DNA of 64,000 nt from Bombella intestini (lineage in GTDB: Bacteria; Pseudomonadota; Alphaproteobacteria; Acetobacterales; Acetobacteraceae), in the NCBI RefSeq assembly GCF_002003665.1, contig NZ_JATM01000002.1, forward strand, positions 62,001 through 126,000, given 5' to 3'. The notes under the pieces are model-generated. The model ran no database searches, was not told the origin of the DNA, and was given only the letters and a program-made list of their open reading frames with translations. Of the stretch, positions 54,385 to 62,363 are shown in pieces. Position numbers and translations under genes: made by a program. The first letter of the stretch is position 1. Every line of letters starts with the position of its first letter.

Positions 54385-54784
54385 GTCCCCTAATCTAGTC
54401 GAGCCGGGGCAAAACAGCGAGTCGAACCCGCCTCGTACCCCTAAAGCTCTGGTGGCGGCTGTCATCATCATGGGGGTGATGATTATTCTGGGGACGGTCT
54501 TGCTGGTGGGGATCATCATTCATCGCATGATGAATCACTCAGCGTCACCTTCGGCTCCGTCTGCAGTGCAGACAATGGCGGGGCCATCGTCATTGGCAGG
54601 ACCAGCTTTGCTGAAATTGCCTCGTCATGTGGGTGAACAGGTTATGGCTGTTACGGCCCGTCCTGATGGTGCGTTAGCTGTTACGTTGCGAGATGGGCAG
54701 GGAAATGCCCGTATTCTACTGTGGCAGCCAGAGCAGGCCCGCCTTGTGGCAGAATTGACAGTAGCAAACCCTGCTGAACAGTGA
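54368..54784 (+). CDS. Single-TM protein, DUF6476-like
   Basis: A 138-residue protein with a polar N-terminus, one hydrophobic segment at about 28-52 (LVAAVIIMGVMIILGTVLLVGIIIH), a Ser/Pro/Ala linker and a small beta-type C-terminal domain (VMAVTARPDGALAVTLRDGQGNARILLWQ). This and its place beside rluD and rpoH match alphaproteobacterial DUF6476 proteins; the role is unknown. ATG 54368 has GGGAGA nine bases upstream; ATG 54383 is the alternative. The start region overlaps the divergent rluD start. Confidence 0.75.
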   Translation: MNESDMSPNLVEPGQNSESNPPRTPKALVAAVIIMGVMIILGTVLLVGIIIHRMMNHSASPSAPSAVQTMAGPSSLAGPALLKLPRHVGEQVMAVTARPDGALAVTLRDGQGNARILLWQPEQARLVAELTVANPAEQ

Positions 54785-54818
54785 TGGCACGAGACCATGA
54801 GGACAGGCTGGCGATGGC

Positions 54819-55145
54819 TCAGCCGTTCTCTGGTAGAGAGGTAGGACATTCCCGTAGGATGGAGGTCATTAGGCCGGGGAAGCGTTCTTCCAACACATCA
54901 AGACGGAGTGTGTTGTGGTGCTGGACCCCTTCCACACGGGTGTGCAGGATGCCGGCCTCTCGCAGGACCTGAAAATGATGCGACATGCTGGATTTTGGCC
55001 TGCCACGCAGAAGGGTCGTGCAGTTAGCCTCGCCCAGACTGTGCAGATGGCAGATGATGCCTAGACGGACAGGGTCTGCTACGGCCCGTAGCAGGGGGAG
55101 GAGAGTGATGTCTTCCGGGGCGGGGTGGTGATACAGCGCAGCCAT
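54819..55145 (-). CDS. ArsR-family transcriptional regulator
   Basis: A 108-residue winged helix-turn-helix repressor. LRAVADPVRLGIICHLHSLGEANCTTLL and the recognition helix SSMSHHFQVLREAGILHTRVEG are typical. The metal-site CVC of ArsR/SmtB is absent, so it may sense something other than a metal, for example through its remaining Cys in EANC. It is divergent from the Old Yellow Enzyme gene, with a strong palindrome between them (55203-55226). Confidence 0.92.
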   Translation of the reverse strand: MAALYHHPAPEDITLLPLLRAVADPVRLGIICHLHSLGEANCTTLLRGRPKSSMSHHFQVLREAGILHTRVEGVQHHNTLRLDVLEERFPGLMTSILRECPTSLPENG

Positions 55146-55202
55146 GAGAGCGTGTATCGGGAGTCGGAGGGCTGTTTGTCAAGGTTTTATAGTTTTATTC
55201 AT

Positions 55203-55226
55203 ATGGAACAAATTTCATTGTTCCAT
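55203..55226. promoter_or_regulatory. Operator-like palindrome between ArsR and OYE genes
   Basis: Perfect 9-base arms ATGGAACAA (55203-55211) and TTGTTCCAT (55218-55226) are separated by 6 bases. A further half-site ATGGAAC lies at 55231-55237. The position between divergent ArsR and oxidoreductase genes, and the size typical of ArsR-family operators, support a repressor site. Confidence 0.75.
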
Positions 55227-55332
55227 GTTGATGGAACGAAAAGGAAGTGTTAGCGTTTGAAAAGAACGGGAGGGACACCGTGTGTCTCCGTCTCTGTTAT
55301 CTGTCTGGTTATGTTTTTCAGGAGAAAACACC

Positions 55333-56418
55333 ATGCCAACACTTTTCGACTCCATTTCCTTCGGGTCCATCAAGGCGGCTAATCGTGTCGTCATGGCACC
55401 GCTTACACGGGCACGGGCAGGCAAAGATGCCGTACCGACATCCATCATGGCAGAGTATTATGCTCAACGAGCAAGTGCTGGCCTGATTATCTCCGAGGCG
55501 GTGGGTATTTCCCGTCAGGGTCTTGGCTGGGCCTATGCCACGGGTATCTGGAATGAGGAGCAGGTGAAGGGCTGGAAGGCCGTTACCGATGCCGTGCATG
55601 AAAAGGGCGGCAAGATTGTCTGCCAGCTCTGGCACATGGGGCGGATGGTTCATTCCTCCGTTACAGGCGAGCAGCCAGTGGCACCGTCTCCCTCAACGGC
55701 ACCGGGGCATATTCATACTTATGAGGGCAAGGCCCCTTATGAGGAAGCCCGTGCGCTGCGTCTGGATGAGATTCCGGGGATTGTGGAAAGCTATGCCCAT
55801 GCGGCCCGCAATGCGATGAAGGCCGGTTTTGATGGTGTGCAGATTCATTCTGCCAATGGCTATCTGCTGGATGAGTTCCTGCGGGACAGCACTAATCACC
55901 GGACGGACGCTTACGGCGGGTCTGTTGAGAATCGTCTGCGCCTGCTGCGTGAGGTGACGGAAGCTGTCATCAAGGAAGTTGGGGCCGAACATGTCGGCGT
56001 CCGTCTTTCTCCGAATGGGGAAGTGCAGGGCACGATTGATAGCAACCCAGAAGCTGTCTTCATCCCGGCGGCAAAGATGCTGAATGATCTGGGCGTGGCG
56101 TGGTTGGAACTCCGTGAGTCCAACCCGTCCAGCACCTTCACATTTGCTGGGGCTACGGAACAGCCGAAATTGTCACCGGAAATCCGTAAGGTCTTTACCC
56201 GTCCGTTGGTGCTGAATCAGGAATATACACGGGATGAGGCCCTGAAGGCCGTGGCGGAGGGTAAAGCTGATGCTATCAGCTTTGGTCGTGCCTACATTGC
56301 GAACCCGGACCTCGTGCGCCGTCTGAAGGATGATTTGCCGCTTCAGGATGATGACATGGCGACATGGTACGGCCCGATTGGAGCCAAGGGCTATACGGAT
56401 TATCCGTTCGCCAAGTGA
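55333..56418 (+). CDS. Old Yellow Enzyme family alkene reductase
   Basis: A 361-residue FMN-dependent ene-reductase (NemA/OYE group) that reduces activated C=C bonds or nitro compounds with NAD(P)H. RVVMAPLTRARA opens the TIM barrel, QLWHMGRMVH and GFDGVQIHSANGYLLDEFLRDSTNHRTDAYGGS hold the ligand-binding His/Asn and FMN contacts, and ADAISFGRAYIANPDL is the C-terminal phosphate-binding loop. AGGAG lies eight bases before ATG 55333. It is likely controlled by the divergent ArsR protein. Confidence 0.95.
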   Translation: MPTLFDSISFGSIKAANRVVMAPLTRARAGKDAVPTSIMAEYYAQRASAGLIISEAVGISRQGLGWAYATGIWNEEQVKGWKAVTDAVHEKGGKIVCQLWHMGRMVHSSVTGEQPVAPSPSTAPGHIHTYEGKAPYEEARALRLDEIPGIVESYAHAARNAMKAGFDGVQIHSANGYLLDEFLRDSTNHRTDAYGGSVENRLRLLREVTEAVIKEVGAEHVGVRLSPNGEVQGTIDSNPEAVFIPAAKMLNDLGVAWLELRESNPSSTFTFAGATEQPKLSPEIRKVFTRPLVLNQEYTRDEALKAVAEGKADAISFGRAYIANPDLVRRLKDDLPLQDDDMATWYGPIGAKGYTDYPFAK

Positions 56419-56439
56419 TGGGCTGATAATATCGCCTGA

Positions 56440-56481
56440 AAGCGGGGTGGCGACTGGTATTTCCGGTCCCACCCCGTTTTT
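56440..56481. terminator. Terminator between OYE and rlmB genes
   Basis: CGGGGTGG (56443-56450) pairs with CCACCCCG (56469-56476), with a second inner stem (GACTGG/CCGGTC) and a TTTTT run. It serves the convergent genes. Confidence 0.8.
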
Positions 56482-56492
56482 GTAGGAGGGTA

Positions 56493-57296
56493 TTAGTCTA
56501 GCGGGCGGGTCAGCTCGTACAGGGCTACGGCGGAAGCGTTGGAGACGTTCAGGCTCTCCATCGGGCCGGACATGTAGATTGAGGCGATCTCATCGCAGGT
56601 TTCCCGTGTCAGGCGGCGCAGACCGGCTCCCTCGGCTCCCAGAACCAGAGCGATACGGCGGTCGCCGAGCTGGTTACGGTCTAGCCTGGTGCCGCCTGCA
56701 TCCAGCCCTACAACCCAGAATCCGGCCTTTTGTAGTCCTTGCAAAGCACGGGAGATGTTGGTTTCCCGGATGATGGGCACGACATCTAGCCCGCCAGAGG
56801 CGGCTTTGGCCATGGTACCGGTTTCATCGGGCGTATGGCGGTCCTGCACTAGGAGGGCAGCGGCCCCGAAAGCAGCGGCCGAGCGCAAGATGGCCCCAAT
56901 GTTGCGGGGGTCCGTAACCTGATCCAGCACCAGAATGGGGCCGGGGCGGTCGATGACATCCACAATGGCGGGATTTTCCAGCGGTTCGACATTTAGGCAG
57001 ACGCCCTGATGCACGGCGTCCTTCCCACAGAGGGCATCCAGCTCTTCCCGGCTGACGATGCGGGGCTGATGCGCTGTGTCGGGCAGGGAGTCTGCGGCTT
57101 CCTTCGTAGCAAGAAGGCTATAGATGATTCGTGCTGGGTTTAGGAGGGCAGCCTCCACGGCATGCTGGCCGTAGATCCAGTAGCCTTTACCAGTAGCGGG
57201 GGCTCCGTGTTTGGTCGTGCTGCGGCGGGAGCGGTTGCGGGAGAGATTTTGCGCCTCGGGCAGTGCCACACGGCGGGAGGATGATTTTCTAGCCAT
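56493..57296 (-). CDS. rlmB: 23S rRNA 2'-O-ribose methyltransferase (RlmB/SpoU)
   Basis: A 267-residue SPOUT methyltransferase, probably for Gm2251 of 23S rRNA. After a basic N-terminal tail of about 40 residues, the substrate-binding domain begins at IYGQHAVEAALLNPARII. The catalytic knot has LVLDQVTDPRNIGAILRSAAAFGA, ALVLGAEGAGLRRLTRETCD and MESLNVSNASAVALYEL. ATG 57296 follows AAAGGA closely; the longer frame from 57332 is unlikely. It is divergent from tRNA-Tyr. Confidence 0.94.
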   Translation of the reverse strand: MARKSSSRRVALPEAQNLSRNRSRRSTTKHGAPATGKGYWIYGQHAVEAALLNPARIIYSLLATKEAADSLPDTAHQPRIVSREELDALCGKDAVHQGVCLNVEPLENPAIVDVIDRPGPILVLDQVTDPRNIGAILRSAAAFGAAALLVQDRHTPDETGTMAKAASGGLDVVPIIRETNISRALQGLQKAGFWVVGLDAGGTRLDRNQLGDRRIALVLGAEGAGLRRLTRETCDEIASIYMSGPMESLNVSNASAVALYELTRPLD

Positions 57297-57371
57297 AATC
57301 CTTTGTATAATCTTTCTTGATCGCATTGACATAGTAAGAAATGCGTATTATCACACGCACATCCTGAGTTC

Positions 57372-57457
57372 GGAGGGGTGCCCGAGTGGCTAAAGGGGGC
57401 GGACTGTAAATCCGCTGGCGTACGCCTACGTTGGTTCGAATCCAACCCCCTCCACCA
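57372..57457 (+). tRNA. tRNA-Tyr (GTA)
   Basis: An 86-nt class II tRNA. The acceptor stem GGAGGGG pairs with CCCCTCC, and the anticodon stem GCGGA/TCCGC holds a CTGTAAA loop with GTA at 57406-57408. It has a long variable arm and a T-loop TTCGAAT, and CCA is encoded at 57455-57457. An AT-rich, apparently acquired segment starts directly downstream. Confidence 0.97.
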
Positions 57458-57622
57458 GGATGTTTTTCCCTGAAAAGTTGGTTGTATTGGTGGGGACACT
57501 CCGTGTCGTTGAGCGCTCTGTTGCTTCTTAAATTGTATGGCCTTTCTTTCCGTTTCTAAATAGAACTTGTATTTGCAATAGAATATTTTATTTCTAATTG
57601 CGTGCTACGGAGCATATTATAC

Positions 57623-58441
57623 ATGTTATGGCCTTTTGAGTTGCATAGAGCTTATCATCGTCGAAACGATATACATGCTCGTTTTGGAGGGCAGCAACAG
57701 GGAGGCATTTCAACTCCAGCGAATGTTCCGGGTATTTTTATTTTTACTGGCCAGGGTGGTAGTGACGTCGGATACCAAGATGATTTTTTACCCGATGGAA
57801 CATTTCATTATACGGGTCAGGGACAGGTCGGCGATATGCTCATGTCGCGTGGCAATTTAGCTATTCGTGATCATGTGCAGAATGGGAAAGATATTCTTCT
57901 ATTCCACCAGACAAAAAAAGGTGGGTTGGTTCGTTTTGAGGGGATATTTGTATGTGGTGGGTGGGAGTTTAAGGATCAGATAGATATAACGGGGCAAAAG
58001 CGAAAAGCGATTGTTTTTGTCTTAGTACCACAAAAAGACTTCCTAGTAGAGATGGAAGATCAAGCGGTAGAGGTCGTTTCTAAGATTTCTTTAACTGATT
58101 TGAGAGAACGTGCCTTACAAGCAGCTAGCACGCCGCAGGTGAGTAGTGCACGGGCAGCCTTAGAGGATGTTCGGGTACGAAGTAAGGTTGTCAGAGAGTA
58201 TGTTTTAGCGCGTTCGGGCGGACGTTGTGAAAGCTGTGAAAAGGAAGCTCCATTCTTTACGGCACTGGGGCAGCCATATCTCGAAGCACATCATATTCAT
58301 AAGTTAAGTGATGGTGGTCCCGATCATCCTGCATCTGTGGCAGCTCTTTGTCCTAATTGCCATAGGCGGGCCCATTGGGGGGCTGATAGTACAGAGCTGA
58401 ATAATTTTTTATTAGATAAGATTAGTAAGTTTGAGGTATAA
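57623..58441 (+). CDS. SRA-like/HNH endonuclease, putative type IV restriction enzyme
   Basis: A 272-residue two-part nuclease. The N-terminal part (about 15-150) resembles an SRA-like modified-base reader: FIFTGQGGSDVGYQDDF, FHYTGQGQVGDMLMSRGNLAI, DILLFHQTKKGGLVRFEGIFVCGGWE. The C-terminal HNH domain has GGRCESCEKEAPF, YLEAHHIHKLSDGG and ALCPNCHRRAHWG, with zinc cysteines and the His/Asn/His catalytic set. This combination suggests McrA-like cutting of modified DNA. Base composition is far more AT-rich than the neighbours and no methylase is adjacent. ATG 57623 has CGGAG 10 bases upstream; GTG 57602 is an alternative. Confidence 0.78.
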   Translation: MLWPFELHRAYHRRNDIHARFGGQQQGGISTPANVPGIFIFTGQGGSDVGYQDDFLPDGTFHYTGQGQVGDMLMSRGNLAIRDHVQNGKDILLFHQTKKGGLVRFEGIFVCGGWEFKDQIDITGQKRKAIVFVLVPQKDFLVEMEDQAVEVVSKISLTDLRERALQAASTPQVSSARAALEDVRVRSKVVREYVLARSGGRCESCEKEAPFFTALGQPYLEAHHIHKLSDGGPDHPASVAALCPNCHRRAHWGADSTELNNFLLDKISKFEV

Positions 58442-58622
58442 AATTAAATAATTACGATTTATGTGATAAATTAAGTGTTTTTTATTATAAAAATATTTAA
58501 AAAGTATTGTTTATCTATCAAATGGTCCATTTTATACTGAGAGTAAGCATGTTAGTATTTTTTTATGATAACGATCAGTTCTGACGATCATGTCTGGAGC
58601 TGGTCAGAAGGGGCATATGGTT
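58442..58622. other. Very AT-rich intergenic segment after the HNH gene
   Basis: About 140 bases after the nuclease stop consist largely of A and T (58442-58580), unlike the rest of the window. I found no copy of the tRNA-Tyr 3' end that would mark an attachment site, and no ORF. Confidence 0.5.
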
Positions 58623-61160
58623 ATGGCGCCATCAGATAATCAGTCTTCTCACTATCGGAAACCAGAAGACATGATCCGCCTAGAAGGTGCGCAGGAGCAT
58701 AACCTGAAGGATGTTTCGCTGGAGGTACCACGGGGTTGTCTGGTGGTGTTTACCGGTGTTTCCGGCTCGGGCAAGTCATCTCTGGCATTTGGGACGCTCT
58801 ATGCCGAGGCGCAGCGGCGGTATCTGGAGACGGTCGCTCCTTACGCACGGAGGTTGTTCCACCAGCTGCCCCCACCGAAGATACGTAGCATCGAAGGGCT
58901 ACCGCCCGTTATTGCCCTTCAACAGCAGGCAGGCACGAGCAGTCGTTCGTCCGTGGGCAGTGTGACGACTCTCTCCAATATGTTGCGGATGCTTTATTCC
59001 CGGGCGGGGACGTATCCAGCTGGTGCGCCCATGCTGGAGAGTGACGACTTTTCCGCCAATACGCCGCAGGGAGCCTGTCCACGCTGTCAGGGTACGGGGT
59101 GGCTCTATGATGTCGTGGAAGAAAAGATGGTGCCCGACCCGACACTGACTTTGCGGGAAAAAGCTGTGGCCGCATGGCCCGGTGCGTGGCAGGGGCAGAA
59201 CCTGCGGGACATTCTCATGATGCGTGGGGTCGATCTGGATACACCTTGGCAGGACCTGCCCAAGGAAACACGGGATTGGATTCTATACACGGATGACACC
59301 CCGACAGAACCGATCTACCGGGGCCTGAACTATGTTGAGAGTCAGGCGGCCATCAAGAGGGGAGAACCGGCGACCTATCAGGGTACCTTCGCCAGCGCAC
59401 GCCGCCACGTGATGCAGAGTTTTCACGGCTCCAAGAGTGCGAAGATGCGTGCCCGTGCGGCGGCCTTCATGCAGGCGACGCGCTGCCCGGTCTGTCACGG
59501 TGCCCGTTTAAAGCCTGAGGCTCTGGCCGTGACGTTCGCAGGGCAGGATATTGCCGCTTTGTTCCATCTGCCTCTGGAACAGCTTCATGCCGTGCTGAAA
59601 GACCAGCTGGCAAGGGAGCGGCGGGGCGATGCTCAGGGGCGTGTGATTGAGGAGATCGGTACATCTTTACTCCGGCGGCTGGAGATTTTGCTGGAGCTAG
59701 GGCTGGGTTATCTGCAGACGGACCGGACTGTAGATAGTCTTTCTCCCGGCGAATATCAGCGTTTACGGTTGGGGACGCAGGTTCATTCTGCCCTGTTTGG
59801 CGTGGCCTATGTGCTGGATGAACCCGCTGCCGGACTGCATCCAGCGGATATTGAGGCCTTGCTGAATGTGCTGGCCCGTCTGCCCCGGGCTGGAAACTCC
59901 CTGTTGGTCGTAGAGCATGATCCTGTCGTTATGCGGCGAGCGGATTGGTTGGTGGATATCGGCCCCGGGGCGGGCAGTCATGGTGGGCAGGTTCTTTACA
60001 GTGGGCCACCGGATGGCCTCCGGCAGGTGGAAGCCTCCCGTACACGGCCTTATCTCTTTGCCCCGCCGCCTTTGGAGCGTGAGTCTGGTCGGCAGGTGGA
60101 GCGGTGGCTTCAGCTTGAGGGCATCACATGGCGGAACATGAAGGACCTGTCTCTGAAGCTGCCGCTTGGTGTTCTGGTGAGCGTGACGGGTGTTTCTGGT
60201 TCTGGCAAGTCCAGTCTGATCAGTCAGGCTCTGGTGAGTCTTTTGGGGCGTGCGCTGGGCCAGAAGGTCGAGGAAGCGGACGAACCGCAGGATGGTGATG
60301 ATACCACGCTGCTGGCGGATGAGGGTGTGGAGGCCCAGCCGGAGGGGTGTGTCGTTGCGGGGCTGGAGCATGTCCGGCGTCTGGCCATTATTACGCAGAA
60401 GCCTATCGGGCGGACGTCACGTTCTAATCTGGCCACTTACACGGGCATTTTTGACCAGATACGCAAACTTTTTGCGGCTACGGACGCGGCACGCAAGGCG
60501 AAGCTGGATGAAAGCTGCTTTAGCTTTAATGTGACCAAGGGGCGGTGCCCGCATTGCGAGGGGTTGGGAACGGTCTCGGTTGGTTTGCTCTTCATGCCCG
60601 GTGTGGAGGCTCCTTGCCCGGTCTGCCATGGGGCACGCTATAAGGACGAGGTGCTCGCCATCACGTTGCGGGAGAAAAACATCGCTGATGTGCTGGCTAT
60701 GACAGTGGAAGAGGCTTGCACCTTCTTTGCTGGCGATGGTGCATTGGTTCGTGGTTTGGAAACGTTGGAGCAGTCCGGCCTTGGCTATCTCCGCCTTGGC
60801 CAGCCCGCACCGGAACTTTCCGGCGGCGAGGCGCAGCGGCTCAAACTGGCAACAGAGCTACAGAAGCGCCGGCCCGCCCCCATGCTCTATATTCTGGATG
60901 AACCTACGACCGGCCTACACCCCTCCGATACGGATAGGTTGCTGGGGCAGCTTCAGTCGCTGGTGGAGCAGGGGCATAGCGTGGTGGTGACCGAACATAA
61001 CATGCGTGTAGCGGCGGCGAGTGACTGGGTGATCGACATCGGCCCCGGCAGTGGGGAAAAGGGCGGGAAGATTATTGCTTCCGGCCCGCCGGAAGAGGTA
61101 GCCCGGAATCCCGCTAGCAGAACAGGCCTGTATTTAGAGGCGGTTTTGGCAGGGAAATGA
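58623..61160 (+). CDS. Class II UvrA paralogue (UvrA2-like ABC ATPase)
   Basis: An 845-residue UvrA-family ABC ATPase, about 100 residues shorter than UvrA1, consistent with class II UvrA lacking the UvrB-binding domain. It has two ATPase halves: Walker A GVSGSGKSS near 45-53 with the altered signature SPGEYQRLRLG, and a second GVSGSGKSS with the normal SGGEAQRLKLA. Zinc modules CPRCQGTG/CPVCHGARLKPEAL and CPHCEGLG/CPVCHGARYKDEVL are present. Class II proteins are linked to DNA-binding drug or crosslink tolerance. ATG 58623 follows AAGGGG by nine bases; 58590 and 58617 are alternatives. Confidence 0.88.
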   Translation: MAPSDNQSSHYRKPEDMIRLEGAQEHNLKDVSLEVPRGCLVVFTGVSGSGKSSLAFGTLYAEAQRRYLETVAPYARRLFHQLPPPKIRSIEGLPPVIALQQQAGTSSRSSVGSVTTLSNMLRMLYSRAGTYPAGAPMLESDDFSANTPQGACPRCQGTGWLYDVVEEKMVPDPTLTLREKAVAAWPGAWQGQNLRDILMMRGVDLDTPWQDLPKETRDWILYTDDTPTEPIYRGLNYVESQAAIKRGEPATYQGTFASARRHVMQSFHGSKSAKMRARAAAFMQATRCPVCHGARLKPEALAVTFAGQDIAALFHLPLEQLHAVLKDQLARERRGDAQGRVIEEIGTSLLRRLEILLELGLGYLQTDRTVDSLSPGEYQRLRLGTQVHSALFGVAYVLDEPAAGLHPADIEALLNVLARLPRAGNSLLVVEHDPVVMRRADWLVDIGPGAGSHGGQVLYSGPPDGLRQVEASRTRPYLFAPPPLERESGRQVERWLQLEGITWRNMKDLSLKLPLGVLVSVTGVSGSGKSSLISQALVSLLGRALGQKVEEADEPQDGDDTTLLADEGVEAQPEGCVVAGLEHVRRLAIITQKPIGRTSRSNLATYTGIFDQIRKLFAATDAARKAKLDESCFSFNVTKGRCPHCEGLGTVSVGLLFMPGVEAPCPVCHGARYKDEVLAITLREKNIADVLAMTVEEACTFFAGDGALVRGLETLEQSGLGYLRLGQPAPELSGGEAQRLKLATELQKRRPAPMLYILDEPTTGLHPSDTDRLLGQLQSLVEQGHSVVVTEHNMRVAAASDWVIDIGPGSGEKGGKIIASGPPEEVARNPASRTGLYLEAVLAGK

Positions 61161-61167
61161 CATGGGC

Positions 61168-61196
61168 CCGCCCCACCCGAGGTTGGGGTGGGGCGG
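61168..61196. terminator. GC-rich 11-bp hairpin between convergent genes
   Basis: CCGCCCCACCC (61168-61178) and GGGTGGGGCGG (61186-61196) form a perfect stem with a 7-base loop between the convergent UvrA2 and dehydrogenase genes. Neither side has a T-run, so it may be a hairpin-only or Rho-aided stop. Confidence 0.55.
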
Positions 61197-61205
61197 ATTG
61201 GATGA

Positions 61206-62258
61206 TCAATCTACTGTCAATGTACTCATGTCGATGACGAAACGGTAATATGTGTCACCTTTTTCGAGATGTTCAAACGCTTTGTTGACGTCCTGAATGG
61301 GGATCATCTTCGTTTCTGGTAGGATGTTTTTGCTAGCGCAAAAATTCAGAACCTCTTGTGTTTCACGGATGCTCCCGATGAAGGAGCCAGCCACACGGCG
61401 GCGGCCGTAAATAAGCGGCACGCTGGAACTTTCCGGCATGGGGCCGATCTGCCCGATCATGACGATTGTGCCATCTACATCTAGCAGAGGCAGATAGGGG
61501 GTGACATCGTGTTTCACCGGGGTGGTGTTGAGAATGAGGTCCAGACTATGGGCCGCTTTTTTCATTTCTGTTTCATCGGTGGAAACCAGTACTCTTTTGG
61601 CGCCTAGCGCAAGGGCTTCTTGCTCTTTTGCGTGGCTGCGGGAGAGGACGGTGACTTCGGCCCCTAGGGCAACAGCCAGTTTTACGGCCATCTGTCCCAA
61701 TCCGCCAAAACCGATCACGGCTACTCGTTTGCCCGGCCCAACCTGCCATGTACGAAGTGGCGACCATGTCGTGACACCCGCACAAACCAGTGGTGCGGCT
61801 CTGGAAATATCCAGCCCTTTGGGTACCTTCAGCACAAATTCTTCACGGGCGACTAGATGTTTGGAGTAGCCGCCCATGTTGGGGGTTTTCTCCACGGCAT
61901 CCATGCCGCCATATGTGCCGCCGCACATTCCTTCACGGCAATATTGTTCTTCCCCTTTTCGGCATTGGTCGCATGTTTGGCAGCTATCAACCATGCAGCC
62001 AACCGCAACAATGTCGCCGACTTTGTGATGGGTAACATCCGGCCCAACACTAATGACACGCCCTATGATCTCGTGCCCCGGGACGGCGGGGTAAATTGTT
62101 TGTCCCCAGTCATTGCGTGCCCAATGCAGGTCGGAATGACAAACACCACAATAGAGGATCTCCATCACCACATCGTTGGGACGTGGAGAGCGGCGGTCGA
62201 AATGGAAGGGGGTGAGAGCTTCTTCAGCAGAGTTACAGGCAAAACCAATGGTACGCAT
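61206..62258 (-). CDS. Zinc-dependent NADP alcohol/aldehyde oxidoreductase (YahK-like)
   Basis: A 350-residue medium-chain dehydrogenase of the cinnamyl-alcohol/YahK group, reducing a broad range of aldehydes. The catalytic zinc site uses C40 in CGVCHSD and H62 in PGHEIIG. The structural zinc cysteines are C93, C96, C99 and C107. The cofactor loop GFGGLGQMAVKLA is followed by VLSRSHAKEQEALALGA, whose SRS suggests NADPH. AAGGGA lies seven bases before the ATG. It is preceded on the same strand by an AraC regulator, which probably controls it. Confidence 0.94.
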   Translation of the reverse strand: MRTIGFACNSAEEALTPFHFDRRSPRPNDVVMEILYCGVCHSDLHWARNDWGQTIYPAVPGHEIIGRVISVGPDVTHHKVGDIVAVGCMVDSCQTCDQCRKGEEQYCREGMCGGTYGGMDAVEKTPNMGGYSKHLVAREEFVLKVPKGLDISRAAPLVCAGVTTWSPLRTWQVGPGKRVAVIGFGGLGQMAVKLAVALGAEVTVLSRSHAKEQEALALGAKRVLVSTDETEMKKAAHSLDLILNTTPVKHDVTPYLPLLDVDGTIVMIGQIGPMPESSSVPLIYGRRRVAGSFIGSIRETQEVLNFCASKNILPETKMIPIQDVNKAFEHLEKGDTYYRFVIDMSTLTVD

Positions 62259-62363
62259 GGAACGATCCCTTCTCAGGAAAAGCAGCTATGAGACGGATCG
62301 ACTGTGAGTCTGCGATGTGTCTATTTTGTGTTCAATCATGCAGGGGGATGTTTGGTGCGTATT

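Noticed and set aside
57372-58622. An integrated element with flanking attachment sites
   Set aside because: No integrase gene and no repeat of the tRNA-Tyr 3' end were found, so only an acquired gene, not a mobile element, can be claimed.
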